This document shows, one piece after another, positions 28,510-36,677 of a DNA stretch of 64,000 nucleotides. Both the position numbers and the translations under genes were made by a program. The DNA comes from Microthrixaceae bacterium. Its GTDB lineage: Bacteria > Actinomycetota > Acidimicrobiia > Acidimicrobiales > Microtrichaceae. A model generated the notes under the pieces. That model saw only the letters and a program-made list of their open reading frames with translations. It was not told the DNA's origin and did not search any database. How positions within the stretch are numbered: position 1 is the stretch's first letter; each line of letters starts with the position of its first letter. The stretch spans positions 186,001-250,000 of the forward strand of contig JAMLGM010000002.1 in the NCBI GenBank assembly GCA_023957975.1, given 5' to 3'.

Positions 28510-29877
28510 ATGACCGTCATCGACCGATCGGTGCTCGCTCGGCGCCTTGCCAGCGAGGAACAGCGCTTCATCGAGACCCATCCGAAGGCCGCCGCGGTTG
28601 CGGCGGGCGGGTCATCGTTGCTCGCCGGCGTGCCGATGGCATGGATGACGAGATGGCCGGGAGCGTTTCCGATCATCGTCGACGAGGCGAGCGGAGCGCG
28701 GTTCGTCGACATCGACGGTCATTCGTATGTGGACTTCTGCCTCGGTGATACCGGGGCGATGACCGGCCACGGACTCGCCCAGGTCGCCGACGCGATCGAG
28801 CGGCAGGCGCGTCGCGGCATCACCACGATGCTGCCGAGCCCCGACGCCGCCTGGGTGGGCGACGAGTTGGCCCGCCGGTTCGGGCTTGCCTCGTGGCAGA
28901 TGGCGATGACCGCCACCGACGCCAACCGGTTCGTGCTGAGATTCGCCCGCCATCTCACCGGCCGCCCGAAAGTGCTCGTGTTCAACTGGTGCTATCACGG
29001 CACCGTCGACGAGACCTTCGCGGTGCTCGACGACCAGGGCCGGGTCGTCACAAGGCCGGGAACGATCGGTTCACCGGTGCCGGTGTCGGACACCACCAAG
29101 GTCGTCGAGTTCAACGATCTCGATGCGCTCGAGGCCGCGCTCGCCCCCGGCGACGTGGCCGCCGTGTTGGCCGAACCGGCGCTCACCAACATCGGCATCG
29201 TCCTGCCCGACCCCGGATACCACGAGGCGTTACGCGAGATCTGCGACCGCACCGGCACGCTGTTGGTGATCGACGAGACCCACACGCTGTGTGTCGGACC
29301 GGGCGGCGCAACCCGCGAATGGGATCTGCGGCCCGACTTCTTCGTCATCGGTAAGGCCATCGCCGGCGGTGTGCCAGCGGCGGCCTACGGGATGAGCGCG
29401 GAGATCGCCGAGCGGCTCGGTCCGGTTCTCGGGGATCACACCATCGACACCGCAGGGGTCGGCGGAACCCTGACCGGCAACGCGCTCGCCTTGGCTGCGA
29501 TCCGCGCCACCCTGTCGAGTACCCTGCGCGGTGAGGATTTCGCCCGGATGATTCCGCTGGCCCAGGCCTGGAGCGACGGTGTGCAGTCGGTCATCGACGG
29601 CGCCGGGTTGGCGTGGAGTGTCAACCGCCTCGGGTGTCGAAGCGAGTACTGGTTCTGCCCGCCGCCCCGCAATGGGCGCGATGCGGCTGCCGCCGTGGAC
29701 GAGGATCTGGAGGCCTACCTCCACCTGCACGCGCTCAACCGCGGGGTGTTGCTGACGCCTTTTCACAACATGGCGCTGATGAGCCCGGCGCACACCGCGT
29801 CCGACGTCGAGGCCCACACCGCGGCGTTTCGCGAGGCCGTCGATGCGCTGGTCGAACCTCGGTCGGCCGAAGGGTAG
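28510..29877 (+). CDS. class III PLP-dependent aminotransferase (glutamate-1-semialdehyde mutase-like)
   Basis: 455 residues. Class III features in order: FVDIDGHSYVDFCLGDTGAMTGHG (substrate region), a segment preceding the PLP-phosphate helix, VLAEPAL, LVIDETHT (Asp binding the pyridine N) and FVIGKAIAGGVPAAAYG with the Schiff-base lysine. The layout is nearest to glutamate-1-semialdehyde aminomutase-like enzymes, but the N-terminus is longer and no other tetrapyrrole gene is adjacent, apart from hemW 4 kb away. An amine or amino-acid transaminase is equally possible. The next gene (SDR) begins 9 bases after the stop, so the two probably share a transcript. Confidence 0.88.
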   Translation: MTVIDRSVLARRLASEEQRFIETHPKAAAVAAGGSSLLAGVPMAWMTRWPGAFPIIVDEASGARFVDIDGHSYVDFCLGDTGAMTGHGLAQVADAIERQARRGITTMLPSPDAAWVGDELARRFGLASWQMAMTATDANRFVLRFARHLTGRPKVLVFNWCYHGTVDETFAVLDDQGRVVTRPGTIGSPVPVSDTTKVVEFNDLDALEAALAPGDVAAVLAEPALTNIGIVLPDPGYHEALREICDRTGTLLVIDETHTLCVGPGGATREWDLRPDFFVIGKAIAGGVPAAAYGMSAEIAERLGPVLGDHTIDTAGVGGTLTGNALALAAIRATLSSTLRGEDFARMIPLAQAWSDGVQSVIDGAGLAWSVNRLGCRSEYWFCPPPRNGRDAAAAVDEDLEAYLHLHALNRGVLLTPFHNMALMSPAHTASDVEAHTAAFREAVDALVEPRSAEG

Positions 29878-29886
29878 GAATCGTCG

Positions 29887-30633
29887 ATGACGAGTACGGA
29901 TTCGAACGCGGACCCGGCTGCCGGCGCGGAGGTGCCGCGGTCACGGCCGCCGCTGCGCGCCGCTGGCGAGTTGTTGGGCCAGATCGCCGTGGTCTCCGGT
30001 GCCGACAGCGCGGGAAGCATCGCGGCCGCGGTCGCGTTGGAGTTGGCCTCGCGTGGAGCCTCGGTCATCCTCGGCGCAACGGGTGACCGCGTCGCGGATC
30101 GGGTCGACGAACTCACTGCCGAGGGGTATCCCGTCGCGGGTTTCGTCGGCGATGTCGTCGACCCCCGGGTCGCGTCACTGCTGATCCAACGGGTGGTCGA
30201 CCAGTGGGGTGGTATCGACATCGTCGTGAACGTCGCAGAGTCGAAGGACCGACGCCGAGACCTCACCGCGGCGTTCAACCTGACGGGCGCGGCGCTCGAC
30301 GCGATGGCCCCGGCGCGTTATGGGCGAGTGGTCAACATCGCCGACCGCGATCACCGAGAGCTGTTGGCGCTCACCACAAAATCGGCGACCGGAGCGGCCG
30401 GGCGTGGAGTCACCGTGAACGCGGTGGCGATCTGCGCGGTTGCGACCTCGACGGCCGGCCACGATGAACTCGACGGGGCATCGGCAGGCCCGCTGCGACG
30501 CGCCGCGACGCCGGCGGAGGTCGCCGCTGCGGTGGCGTTTCTGTGTTCCCCCGGTGCGTCGTTCGTGGTCGGACACGCGCTCGTGGTGGACGGCGGCGCC
30601 GGCGTCGACCAACCCGCGCAGACAGGGCAGTAG
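29887..30633 (+). CDS. SDR-fold protein lacking the usual catalytic residues
   Basis: 248 residues with a recognisable short-chain dehydrogenase frame: GQIAVVSGADSAGSIAAAVA at the nucleotide-binding turn, GDVVDPR, IDIVVNVAES (NNAG equivalent), RVVNIADRD, GVTVNAVAI and a C-terminal EVAAAVAFLCSPGASFVVG then VVDGGAG. The second and third glycines of TGxxxGxG are missing, the catalytic Tyr-x-x-x-Lys is absent (TTKSATG stands in its place), and the segment before it is shortened. It is therefore probably a non-catalytic or altered SDR. TAG stop at 30631-30633 doubles as part of the next promoter. Confidence 0.82.
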   Translation: MTSTDSNADPAAGAEVPRSRPPLRAAGELLGQIAVVSGADSAGSIAAAVALELASRGASVILGATGDRVADRVDELTAEGYPVAGFVGDVVDPRVASLLIQRVVDQWGGIDIVVNVAESKDRRRDLTAAFNLTGAALDAMAPARYGRVVNIADRDHRELLALTTKSATGAAGRGVTVNAVAICAVATSTAGHDELDGASAGPLRRAATPAEVAAAVAFLCSPGASFVVGHALVVDGGAGVDQPAQTGQ

Positions 30634-30636
30634 GTT
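30631..30636 (+). promoter_or_regulatory. possible -10 hexamer of the Ddn-like gene
   Basis: TAGGTT, starting with the SDR stop codon, followed by 8 bases and ATG at 30645; slightly longer spacing than the others. Confidence 0.35.
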
Positions 30637-30644
30637 CCTCGGCC

Positions 30645-31115
30645 ATGGCAGCCAAGTCCCCCAAGCCGTACACCGAGGCCCAGGTTCGCCGTGGCGACGC
30701 GGTCATCAAGCGGATGTCGAAGCTCACCACGGCGCTGTACCGGCGCACGAATGGACGTATCGGTGGCCGGTTCCTACGGGGCGCCCCGGTGTGTCTGCTC
30801 ACCACGATCGGCCGGGTCTCCGGCGAGGCGAGAACCACTCCGTTGCTCTACCTGGCCGACGGCGACGACATCGTCCTGGTCGCTTCCAAGGGTGGGTTTC
30901 CCGGCAACCCGAACTGGTATCTGAACCTGAAGGCAGATCCCGAGGTGACCATTCAGATCGGGTCGGTTGCCGGCGACTACACCGCAGCGCAGGTATCGCC
31001 GCAGGACAAGGCCGAACTGTGGCCCCGGCTGGTGGCGATGTACCAGGATTTTGAGACGTATCAGGCCCGTACCGACCGCGACATCCCAGTGATCCGCTGT
31101 CGTCGCCGCCCCTGA
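30645..31115 (+). CDS. F420-dependent nitroreductase-like protein (Ddn family)
   Basis: 156 residues with the split-barrel Ddn/F420-dependent fold: FLRGAPVCLLTTIGRVSGEARTTPLLY (the TxGxxSGxxRxxPL signature), a lysine and glycine loop GDDIVLVASKGGFPGNPNWYLNL, and a C-terminal helix WPRLVAMYQDF. The family uses deazaflavin F420H2, e.g. to reduce menaquinone or nitroaromatics. Its presence, with the luciferase-like gene at 55352, suggests that the organism makes F420. Start at the ATG after the TAGGTT hexamer; a longer frame upstream overlaps the SDR gene and is not used. Confidence 0.9.
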   Translation: MAAKSPKPYTEAQVRRGDAVIKRMSKLTTALYRRTNGRIGGRFLRGAPVCLLTTIGRVSGEARTTPLLYLADGDDIVLVASKGGFPGNPNWYLNLKADPEVTIQIGSVAGDYTAAQVSPQDKAELWPRLVAMYQDFETYQARTDRDIPVIRCRRRP

Positions 31116-31200
31116 TTCGGTCGAGGCCGCGGACCATGGTCGACGGCGCTGTGTTGCGCGGATCCGCACGCTTCGGGTTGGCGTGTGGGAGCATTCGTCC

Positions 31201-31575
31201 ATGGACCATCGCACCACCGCACGTCTGATCGCCGCCGGACGCACCCTGTTCGGTCTTCTGTGTCTGCTGCGCCCGCGAGTACTCACCGGATTCGATCGCA
31301 GTGAGCCCTCGGCGGCGGCGCTCGGGTGGATTCGACTGTTCGGTGTGCGCGATGTCGTGTTGGGCGCCGGCACGCTGGCGAGCCTCAACGGCGACGATGG
31401 CGACACGAGGTGGGTGAAGATGTCGGCGGCCGCCGACACCGCCGACGCGGTCACCGTGGTCACGGTCCGCGACGAGGTCGGCGTTTCGTTCATGGCGGCT
31501 TCGTTGGCGCTCGCGGTGCCGGCCGCAGCGCTGGGGTGGCGCGCCGCGTTCGGGCTGGGTCGCAGCCGCGGCTGA
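31201..31575 (+). CDS. small membrane protein of unknown function
   Basis: 124 residues with two or three hydrophobic spans (LIAAGRTLFGLLCLLRP, LFGVRDVVLGAGTLASL, FMAASLALAVPAAALGW). Layout recalls small DUF4267-like membrane proteins of mycobacteria, but I cannot confirm membership. An in-frame start at 31183 exists; ATG 31201 is used because the hydrophobic part starts soon after it. The neighbours are a Ddn-like protein and an acyltransferase, in the same direction. Confidence 0.65.
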   Translation: MDHRTTARLIAAGRTLFGLLCLLRPRVLTGFDRSEPSAAALGWIRLFGVRDVVLGAGTLASLNGDDGDTRWVKMSAAADTADAVTVVTVRDEVGVSFMAASLALAVPAAALGWRAAFGLGRSRG

Positions 31576-31604
31576 GGTTCTGCGAATCGAATCGGCCGAA
31601 CGGG

Positions 31605-31610
31605 TAGGGT
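31605..31610 (+). promoter_or_regulatory. -10 hexamer of the acyltransferase gene, leaderless type
   Basis: TAGGGT followed by 6 bases and GTG at 31617. Confidence 0.5.
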
Positions 31611-31616
31611 TCGGAC

Positions 31617-32267
31617 GTGTCGTTCAAAGCGAAGTTTTCGAAGCTGATCCTCAAGCTGTGGCGCTGGACGCCCGTGGGGGAGCGCCCGGAGTTCAGTTGT
31701 GTGATCACCGCGGGGCCACACACCGCCAACATCGATTACGTCCTCATGATGCTCATGGCGTGGTCCCGGGGCATGGAACTGTCGTGGATGGGCAAGCACA
31801 CCCTGTTCGAAAAGCCGATCCTCGGTAAGTTCTTCACCGCCACCGGCGGAATCCCGGTCGATCGCACGGCGCCCCAGGGCCTGGTCGGCCAAATGGTCGA
31901 ACGCTTCGAACAGACCCCACGGCTGTATCTCGCGATCCCTCCGGAGGGGACCCGCAGTCTCACCGAATACTGGAAGTCGGGCTTCTACCGCATCGCTCAG
32001 GGCGCGGGGGTGCCGATCGTGATGTGTTCGATCGATACGAAGACCCGTGTGGTCGAGATCGGACCGACGGTGCATCCGAGCGGCGACCTCGTCGCCGACA
32101 TGGATCTCTTCCGCGAGTACTACGGCCCCAAGGTCGGCTTCAAACCGGAGCTGTACGGCCCGATCCGCCTCCGCGAGGAGGAGGCCCTCGGCGACGGCGA
32201 CGCCCTCGGCGATGGCAACGCCGACGGCGCGAACCCCGGCGACGCCACGGACGCGTCGGCCAGCTGA
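31617..32267 (+). CDS. 1-acyl-glycerol-3-phosphate-type acyltransferase (PlsC superfamily)
   Basis: 216 residues. The HX4D motif is present as HTANID, and the second block as IPPEGTRSL; GGIPVDR lies between them as in the PlsC family. The enzymes move an acyl group from acyl-CoA or acyl-ACP to a lysophospholipid or similar acceptor at the inner membrane face. The N-terminus is basic and amphipathic. The C-terminal 35 residues are an acidic Gly/Asp/Ala-rich tail with a short repeat (ALGDGDALGDGNADG). Start GTG fixed by promoter position. Confidence 0.88.
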   Translation: MSFKAKFSKLILKLWRWTPVGERPEFSCVITAGPHTANIDYVLMMLMAWSRGMELSWMGKHTLFEKPILGKFFTATGGIPVDRTAPQGLVGQMVERFEQTPRLYLAIPPEGTRSLTEYWKSGFYRIAQGAGVPIVMCSIDTKTRVVEIGPTVHPSGDLVADMDLFREYYGPKVGFKPELYGPIRLREEEALGDGDALGDGNADGANPGDATDASAS

Positions 32268-32323
32268 TTCGCAGATCGATCCCGCAGGTCGATCCGTGGG
32301 CTGAAGCCGGTGCAGTGTGGCCC

Positions 32324-32329
32324 TACGGT
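32324..32329 (+). promoter_or_regulatory. -10 hexamer of hemW, leaderless type
   Basis: TACGGT followed by 7 bases and GTG at 32337. It argues for this start and against the GTG at 32310. Confidence 0.5.
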
Positions 32330-32336
32330 GGGTGGG

Positions 32337-33491
32337 GTGCTGTCTGCGGTACCCGTTCGTCATGCGTACGTGCACGTTCCGTTTTGTGCGTCGATCTGCC
32401 CGTTTTGCAGCTTCCATGTGAAGGTGCGCGAGGCCGGTGATGTGGCGGCCTACCTCGATCGGCTCGAGGAGGAACTCGCCGAGATCGTGGCGGTGGTGCC
32501 GGTCGATCTCGACACCCTGTATGTGGGTGGCGGAACGCCGTCGTATCTTCGAACGGCGGAACTGGCCCGACTGTGTGAGATGGTCGAACGGCACCTGGGT
32601 CGCCCGCGCCGCGAGGCCACCCTCGAGGTGCACCCCTCGACCGCAACCGCGTCGCGGGTGCGCCACTGGGTCGAACTCGGATTCACCCGGCTCAGCATCG
32701 GCGCCCAGAGTTTCGACGATGAGGTGCTGCGGCGCCTCGGCCGCACCCATAGCGGTGCCGACGCGTTGGCCTGTATCGAGTGGGCCCTCGCCGCGGCGCA
32801 GGTGACCTCGGTAGACCTGATGATGCCGACCGCGGGTCAAGACGTGTCGGCGGATGTGCGCCGGGCGGTCGCCACCGGGGCACAACACATCTCGGTGTAC
32901 GCGTTGACGATCGAGCCGGGAACACCCTTCGCGATGGACGGGGTTCGCGTCGATGACGGGGGTGCCGCTGAGGCGTTGAGCGCCGCTGCCGATCTGCTGG
33001 GTGCCGCCGGGTTCGAACGCTACGAGGTGTCGAACTATGCGCGACCGCAAGCGCGTTGCCTCCACAATCAGGCGTACTGGGCGGTGGCGCCGTCGCTCGG
33101 CATCGGCCCCTCGGCGTCGGGGGTCGTGTGCTGTGACGACGGTTCGTTGATCCGCTGGACCAATCCGACACTCGATCGGTGGCGCGTCGCCAGGTCGCCG
33201 CTCATGGTCATCGAGTCGGATCGCGACGCCCGAAGCGACGGCGGCGGCTCCGTCGAACATGTGCATGGCGAAGACCTGATGCGCGACCTGCTGATGTGCG
33301 GGCTTCGACGGGTGGACGGGGTCGATCTCGACGAGGTGACTCGCCGAAGCGGCGTCGACCCTCGCGATGTGCGTCGCAGCGAACTGGCACGCCTGAGCGA
33401 CGATGCGCTGGTCGACATCGACGGGGCGCTGTTGGCGGCGACCGACCGTGGACGGTTGCTGCTCGACCAGGTCACCGTTGCGCTCTGGTGA
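32337..33491 (+). CDS. hemW: HemW, radical SAM heme chaperone / oxygen-independent coproporphyrinogen oxidase-like
   Basis: 384 residues from the GTG at 32337. The N-terminal radical SAM cluster motif is C17-x3-C21-x2-C24 within YVHVPFCASICPFCSF, followed by VGGGTPSYL and LSIGAQSFDDEVLRRLGR, both typical of HemN/HemW. The C-terminal HemN domain ends with a winged-helix-like region. HemW lacks the HemN extra Cys and transfers heme rather than decarboxylating coproporphyrinogen. Length fits HemW (about 380), not HemN (about 450). Confidence 0.92.
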   Translation: MLSAVPVRHAYVHVPFCASICPFCSFHVKVREAGDVAAYLDRLEEELAEIVAVVPVDLDTLYVGGGTPSYLRTAELARLCEMVERHLGRPRREATLEVHPSTATASRVRHWVELGFTRLSIGAQSFDDEVLRRLGRTHSGADALACIEWALAAAQVTSVDLMMPTAGQDVSADVRRAVATGAQHISVYALTIEPGTPFAMDGVRVDDGGAAEALSAAADLLGAAGFERYEVSNYARPQARCLHNQAYWAVAPSLGIGPSASGVVCCDDGSLIRWTNPTLDRWRVARSPLMVIESDRDARSDGGGSVEHVHGEDLMRDLLMCGLRRVDGVDLDEVTRRSGVDPRDVRRSELARLSDDALVDIDGALLAATDRGRLLLDQVTVALW

Positions 33492-33527
33492 CCGGGTGCC
33501 CGAGGAGCGATCCCGAGAGATCAGATC

Positions 33528-33556
33528 TTGGCTCGGGCCGAGTATCTCGGTACATT
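33528..33556 (+). promoter_or_regulatory. candidate sigma-70-type promoter of the coiled-coil protein gene
   Basis: TTGGCT (33528-33533) and TACATT (33551-33556) are 17 bases apart. The ATG at 33593 has a GGGAGA ribosome site. This contrasts with the leaderless promoters elsewhere in the window. Confidence 0.45.
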
Positions 33557-33592
33557 CCATTTCAGCATTTGTGGTCAGCTGGGAGAAACAAG

Positions 33593-34909
33593 ATGGCATG
33601 GAGTGGGCGATTGGGTCGCGACGAGGCACGCGCGGAAAAGGCGAAGGGTGTGAAGGCCTCGCCTCCGCCGGCGCGGGTGAACCCCTTCCAACCCCCGGCC
33701 CAGCGAGCCTCAGACCAGCCGACCGTCGACCCATCCGACTCGGCCTCGCCCAACCAACCCGCAGCACCGGGCTCCGATTCGCCCATTTCGGCACCGGTGT
33801 TCAGCGACGCAGCGCGCCGTGCACAAGGAGTGTCGGCGCCGACCTCGGCCGGCGCGGGATCTGCTGGGATCGCTGATCTGGCACCACCGACAGCGCCACC
33901 CGGTCGCTTCACGGCGATTCCCGAGGACCCTCCCACCGCCGACGGGCGCGACGTTGAATCTCCCGACACCGCATCTCCCGACACCGCATCGTCCGACACA
34001 TCGTCGTCTGACGCGGCACCTTCGGATCCGGCACCTTCGGACAGGGCACCTTCTGACGCGTCCGGCGAAGAGCTGGCGGCCGGGGTGGTTGAGTTCGAGA
34101 CGGTGGCCTCGGATTCATCGGCCTCCGATGCGTCGACGTCCGACGCCTCGGCGACGGTCTCGGAGCCGACCGAGGTGGCCGCGGCGCCAACCGCGGTGGC
34201 CGCGGCGAGCGCCGAACTCGACGCGTTGAGGTCGCAGATCGCCAGCCTTCAGGATTCGATCGACGAACTGTCCTCACGTCCGAGCGTCGAGACGATCGAG
34301 CCCGAATACCTCGGCGCGTCGAAGACGCTTCGCTACGCCCAACAGACCGCCGACGCGATTATCGCGGACGCCCGCACCCGCTCCGAGGAGCTCGTGGCCG
34401 ATGCCCAGCGCCAGCGGACGCTGATCATCCGCCAGGGCCGCGAACAGGCCGAGGCCGAGTTCGGTGAGGAGCGAGACCGCGTGCGCGGTGAGGCGGCAGC
34501 ATGGGAGGCGCGCCGTGCCGAGTTGTTCGAGGAGTTGGCCTCGCTCACCGCGGTCATCGGGCGGTATCACGATGGCCTGCGGTCGCTCGAGGACCACCTC
34601 GACGGTGCGGTGGAGACGCTCAAGGGTGGTGTCGACGCGCCCCAAACCGAGGCCGACGCCCCCCAGGCCGACGGGGATGCTGAAGCCGAGGCCGATTCCG
34701 TCGCTCATGAGGTGGGCGACGACGTGGTCGCGACGACCGATGAGGCAGACGGTTCGGAACTCGACGAGCGCAAGGCGGCGACCGACGATTCGGCTGCGTC
34801 CAGTGCCTCGTCAGCGTCGATGACGCCTCCACCGGTGCCGGGGGCGTTTCTGGGCGAGTCGGAATCGACTCGGGCCGATGGACCGGCCGCCCGCTTCAGC
34901 ACCGACTGA
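33593..34909 (+). CDS. DivIVA-like coiled-coil protein with long disordered tails
   Basis: 438 residues. The first 190 are low-complexity, rich in Ala, Pro, Ser and Asp, with repeated SDTASPDTASSDT-like units. A central coiled coil (about residues 200-350) holds AELDALRSQIASLQDSIDEL and a DivIVA-type stretch TADAIIADARTRSEELVADA then QRQRTLIIRQGREQAEAEF, and is followed by an acidic Asp/Glu tail. Relatives place polar growth or division machinery. The upstream in-frame extension from 33179 overlaps hemW and is not used. Confidence 0.7.
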   Translation: MAWSGRLGRDEARAEKAKGVKASPPPARVNPFQPPAQRASDQPTVDPSDSASPNQPAAPGSDSPISAPVFSDAARRAQGVSAPTSAGAGSAGIADLAPPTAPPGRFTAIPEDPPTADGRDVESPDTASPDTASSDTSSSDAAPSDPAPSDRAPSDASGEELAAGVVEFETVASDSSASDASTSDASATVSEPTEVAAAPTAVAAASAELDALRSQIASLQDSIDELSSRPSVETIEPEYLGASKTLRYAQQTADAIIADARTRSEELVADAQRQRTLIIRQGREQAEAEFGEERDRVRGEAAAWEARRAELFEELASLTAVIGRYHDGLRSLEDHLDGAVETLKGGVDAPQTEADAPQADGDAEAEADSVAHEVGDDVVATTDEADGSELDERKAATDDSAASSASSASMTPPPVPGAFLGESESTRADGPAARFSTD

Positions 34910-34912
34910 CCG

Positions 34913-34940
34913 CGCCACGCCCGCGCCTGCGGGCGTGGCG
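34913..34940. terminator. bidirectional hairpin between convergent genes
   Basis: CGCCACGCCCGC (34913-34924) pairs perfectly with GCGGGCGTGGCG (34929-34940) around a 4-base loop. It lies between the ends of the coiled-coil gene (plus) and fumarase (minus). Confidence 0.65.
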
Positions 34941-34980
34941 GCGATTTCGGGGCCGGTCGCCGAAGATTCCCGGGCGATGC

Positions 34981-36615
34981 CTACTTGAGCGTCACCGGGG
35001 TGGAAACGTCGGCGAAGAAGTCGTTGCCCTTGTCATCGACGACGATGAAGGCGGGGAAATCCTCCACCTCGATGCGCCACACGGCCTCCATGCCGAGTTC
35101 CTCATAGTCGAGAACCTCGACCTTGCGGATCGAGTCCTTGGCGAGGCGTGCGGCCGGGCCACCGATCGAGCCGAGGTAGAACCCGCCGTGGGCCTGGCAC
35201 GCGTCGGTGACCTGTTGGCTGCGGTTGCCCTTGGCCAACATCACAAAGCTGCCACCGGCCGCCTGGAACTTGTCGACGTAGGAATCCATCCGGCCTGCGG
35301 TCGTCGGGCCGAATGACCCCGAGGCCATCCCTTCGGGGGTCTTGGCCGGTCCGGCGTAGTACACCGCGTGATCGCGCAGGTACTGCGGCATCGGTTCGCC
35401 GGCGTCGAGGCGTTCGGCGATCTTGGCGTGTGCGATGTCGCGGGCGACCACCAGGGTTCCGGTGAGCGACAGGCGGGTCTTGACCGGGTACTTCGACAGC
35501 TCCTGGCGGATCTCGTCCATGGTGCGGTTGAGGTCGATCGACACGACCTCGCCGCCGATCTGGCCTTCGTGCGGGTCGGGCAGGTAGTGCGCCGGGTCGG
35601 TTTCGAGCTGCTCGAGGAAGATCCCCTCGGTGGTGATCTTGGCGAGCGCCTGGCGGTCGGCCGAACACGACACCGCCACGGCCACGGGGCACGAGGCGCC
35701 GTGGCGGGGGAGCCGGATGACGCGGACGTCGTGGCAGAAGTACTTGCCGCCGAACTGGGCACCGATGCCGAAATTGCGGGTGATCTCGAGGACCTCTTGT
35801 TCCATGTCGAGGTCGCGGAACCCGTGGCCGAGCTTGGACCCTTCGGTCGGCAGAGAATCGAGGTACCGGGCGGAGGCCAACTTGGCGGTCTCGAGCGCGA
35901 ACTCCGCCGAGGTTCCGCCGACGACGATGGCGAGGTGATAGGGCGGACAGGCTGAGGTGCCGATGTTGCGCAGGTTCTTGTCGAGGAACGCAGCGAGGCT
36001 CTTGGGGTTGAGCAACGCCTTGGTCTCCTGGAACAGGTAGCTCTTGTTGGCGGAGCCGCCACCTTTGGCCATGAACAGGAACTTGTAGGCGTTGCCGTCG
36101 ATGGAGGAGATCTTGATCTCCGCTGGCAGGTTGTTGCCGGTGTTGACCTCGTCCCACATGTTCAGCGGCGCCATCTGGCTGTAGCGAAGGTTGGAGGTCT
36201 GATACGTGTTGAACACGCCGCGGGCCAGGTGTTGCTCGTCGTGGCCGCCGTTGACGATCACGAACTGTCCCTTCTTGCCCTTGACGATCGCGGTGCCGGT
36301 GTCCTGACACGAGGGCAACACCCCGCCTGCCGCGATGTTGGCGTTCTTGAGCAGCTCGAGGGCGACGAAGTAATCGTTCGCGCTCGCTTCCGGGTCGTCG
36401 CAGATGTTGCGGAGCTGCTGGAGGTGTCCGGGCCGCAACAGATGCGCGATGTCGCGCATGGCGGTCTGGGTGAGCAGGGTCAACGCCTCGGGTTCGACCT
36501 GAAGGAACGTGTTGCCGTTCGCCTCGAAGGTGCTGACACCCTCGGTGCTGATGAGCCTGTACGGGGTGGGATCGTCGCCGAGCGGAAGCAGCTCGGAAAA
36601 GTCGAAGTCGGCCAT
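34981..36615 (-). CDS. class I (Fe-S) fumarate hydratase
   Basis: 544 residues. Class I fumarases interconvert fumarate and malate with an oxygen-sensitive [4Fe-4S] cluster. The three expected ligands fall at C103 (SCQDTGTA), C223 (SACPPYH) and C317 (VSCSAD), close to E. coli FumA positions 105, 224 and 318. The C-terminal beta domain follows (GPTTAGRMD). Both alpha and beta parts are in one chain, as in FumA/FumB. Start ATG from the TAGCGT promoter. It lies downstream of the P450 on the same strand but has its own promoter. Confidence 0.95.
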   Translation of the reverse strand: MADFDFSELLPLGDDPTPYRLISTEGVSTFEANGNTFLQVEPEALTLLTQTAMRDIAHLLRPGHLQQLRNICDDPEASANDYFVALELLKNANIAAGGVLPSCQDTGTAIVKGKKGQFVIVNGGHDEQHLARGVFNTYQTSNLRYSQMAPLNMWDEVNTGNNLPAEIKISSIDGNAYKFLFMAKGGGSANKSYLFQETKALLNPKSLAAFLDKNLRNIGTSACPPYHLAIVVGGTSAEFALETAKLASARYLDSLPTEGSKLGHGFRDLDMEQEVLEITRNFGIGAQFGGKYFCHDVRVIRLPRHGASCPVAVAVSCSADRQALAKITTEGIFLEQLETDPAHYLPDPHEGQIGGEVVSIDLNRTMDEIRQELSKYPVKTRLSLTGTLVVARDIAHAKIAERLDAGEPMPQYLRDHAVYYAGPAKTPEGMASGSFGPTTAGRMDSYVDKFQAAGGSFVMLAKGNRSQQVTDACQAHGGFYLGSIGGPAARLAKDSIRKVEVLDYEELGMEAVWRIEVEDFPAFIVVDDKGNDFFADVSTPVTLK

Positions 36616-36621
36616 GGGTCA

Positions 36622-36627
36622 ACGCTA
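36622..36627 (-). promoter_or_regulatory. -10 hexamer of fumarase, leaderless type
   Basis: On the minus strand TAGCGT is followed by 6 bases (TGACCC) and ATG at 36615. Confidence 0.5.
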
Positions 36628-36677
36628 GATCCGCGCCGAGCGCAGGTGCGATTCGGCGACAGTGATCTACCTGTCGT

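Noticed and set aside
30774..33794. 1,006-residue minus-strand frame
   Set aside because: Covers five well-supported plus-strand genes (Ddn-like to coiled-coil gene start); His/Arg-rich shadow composition typical of high-GC DNA.
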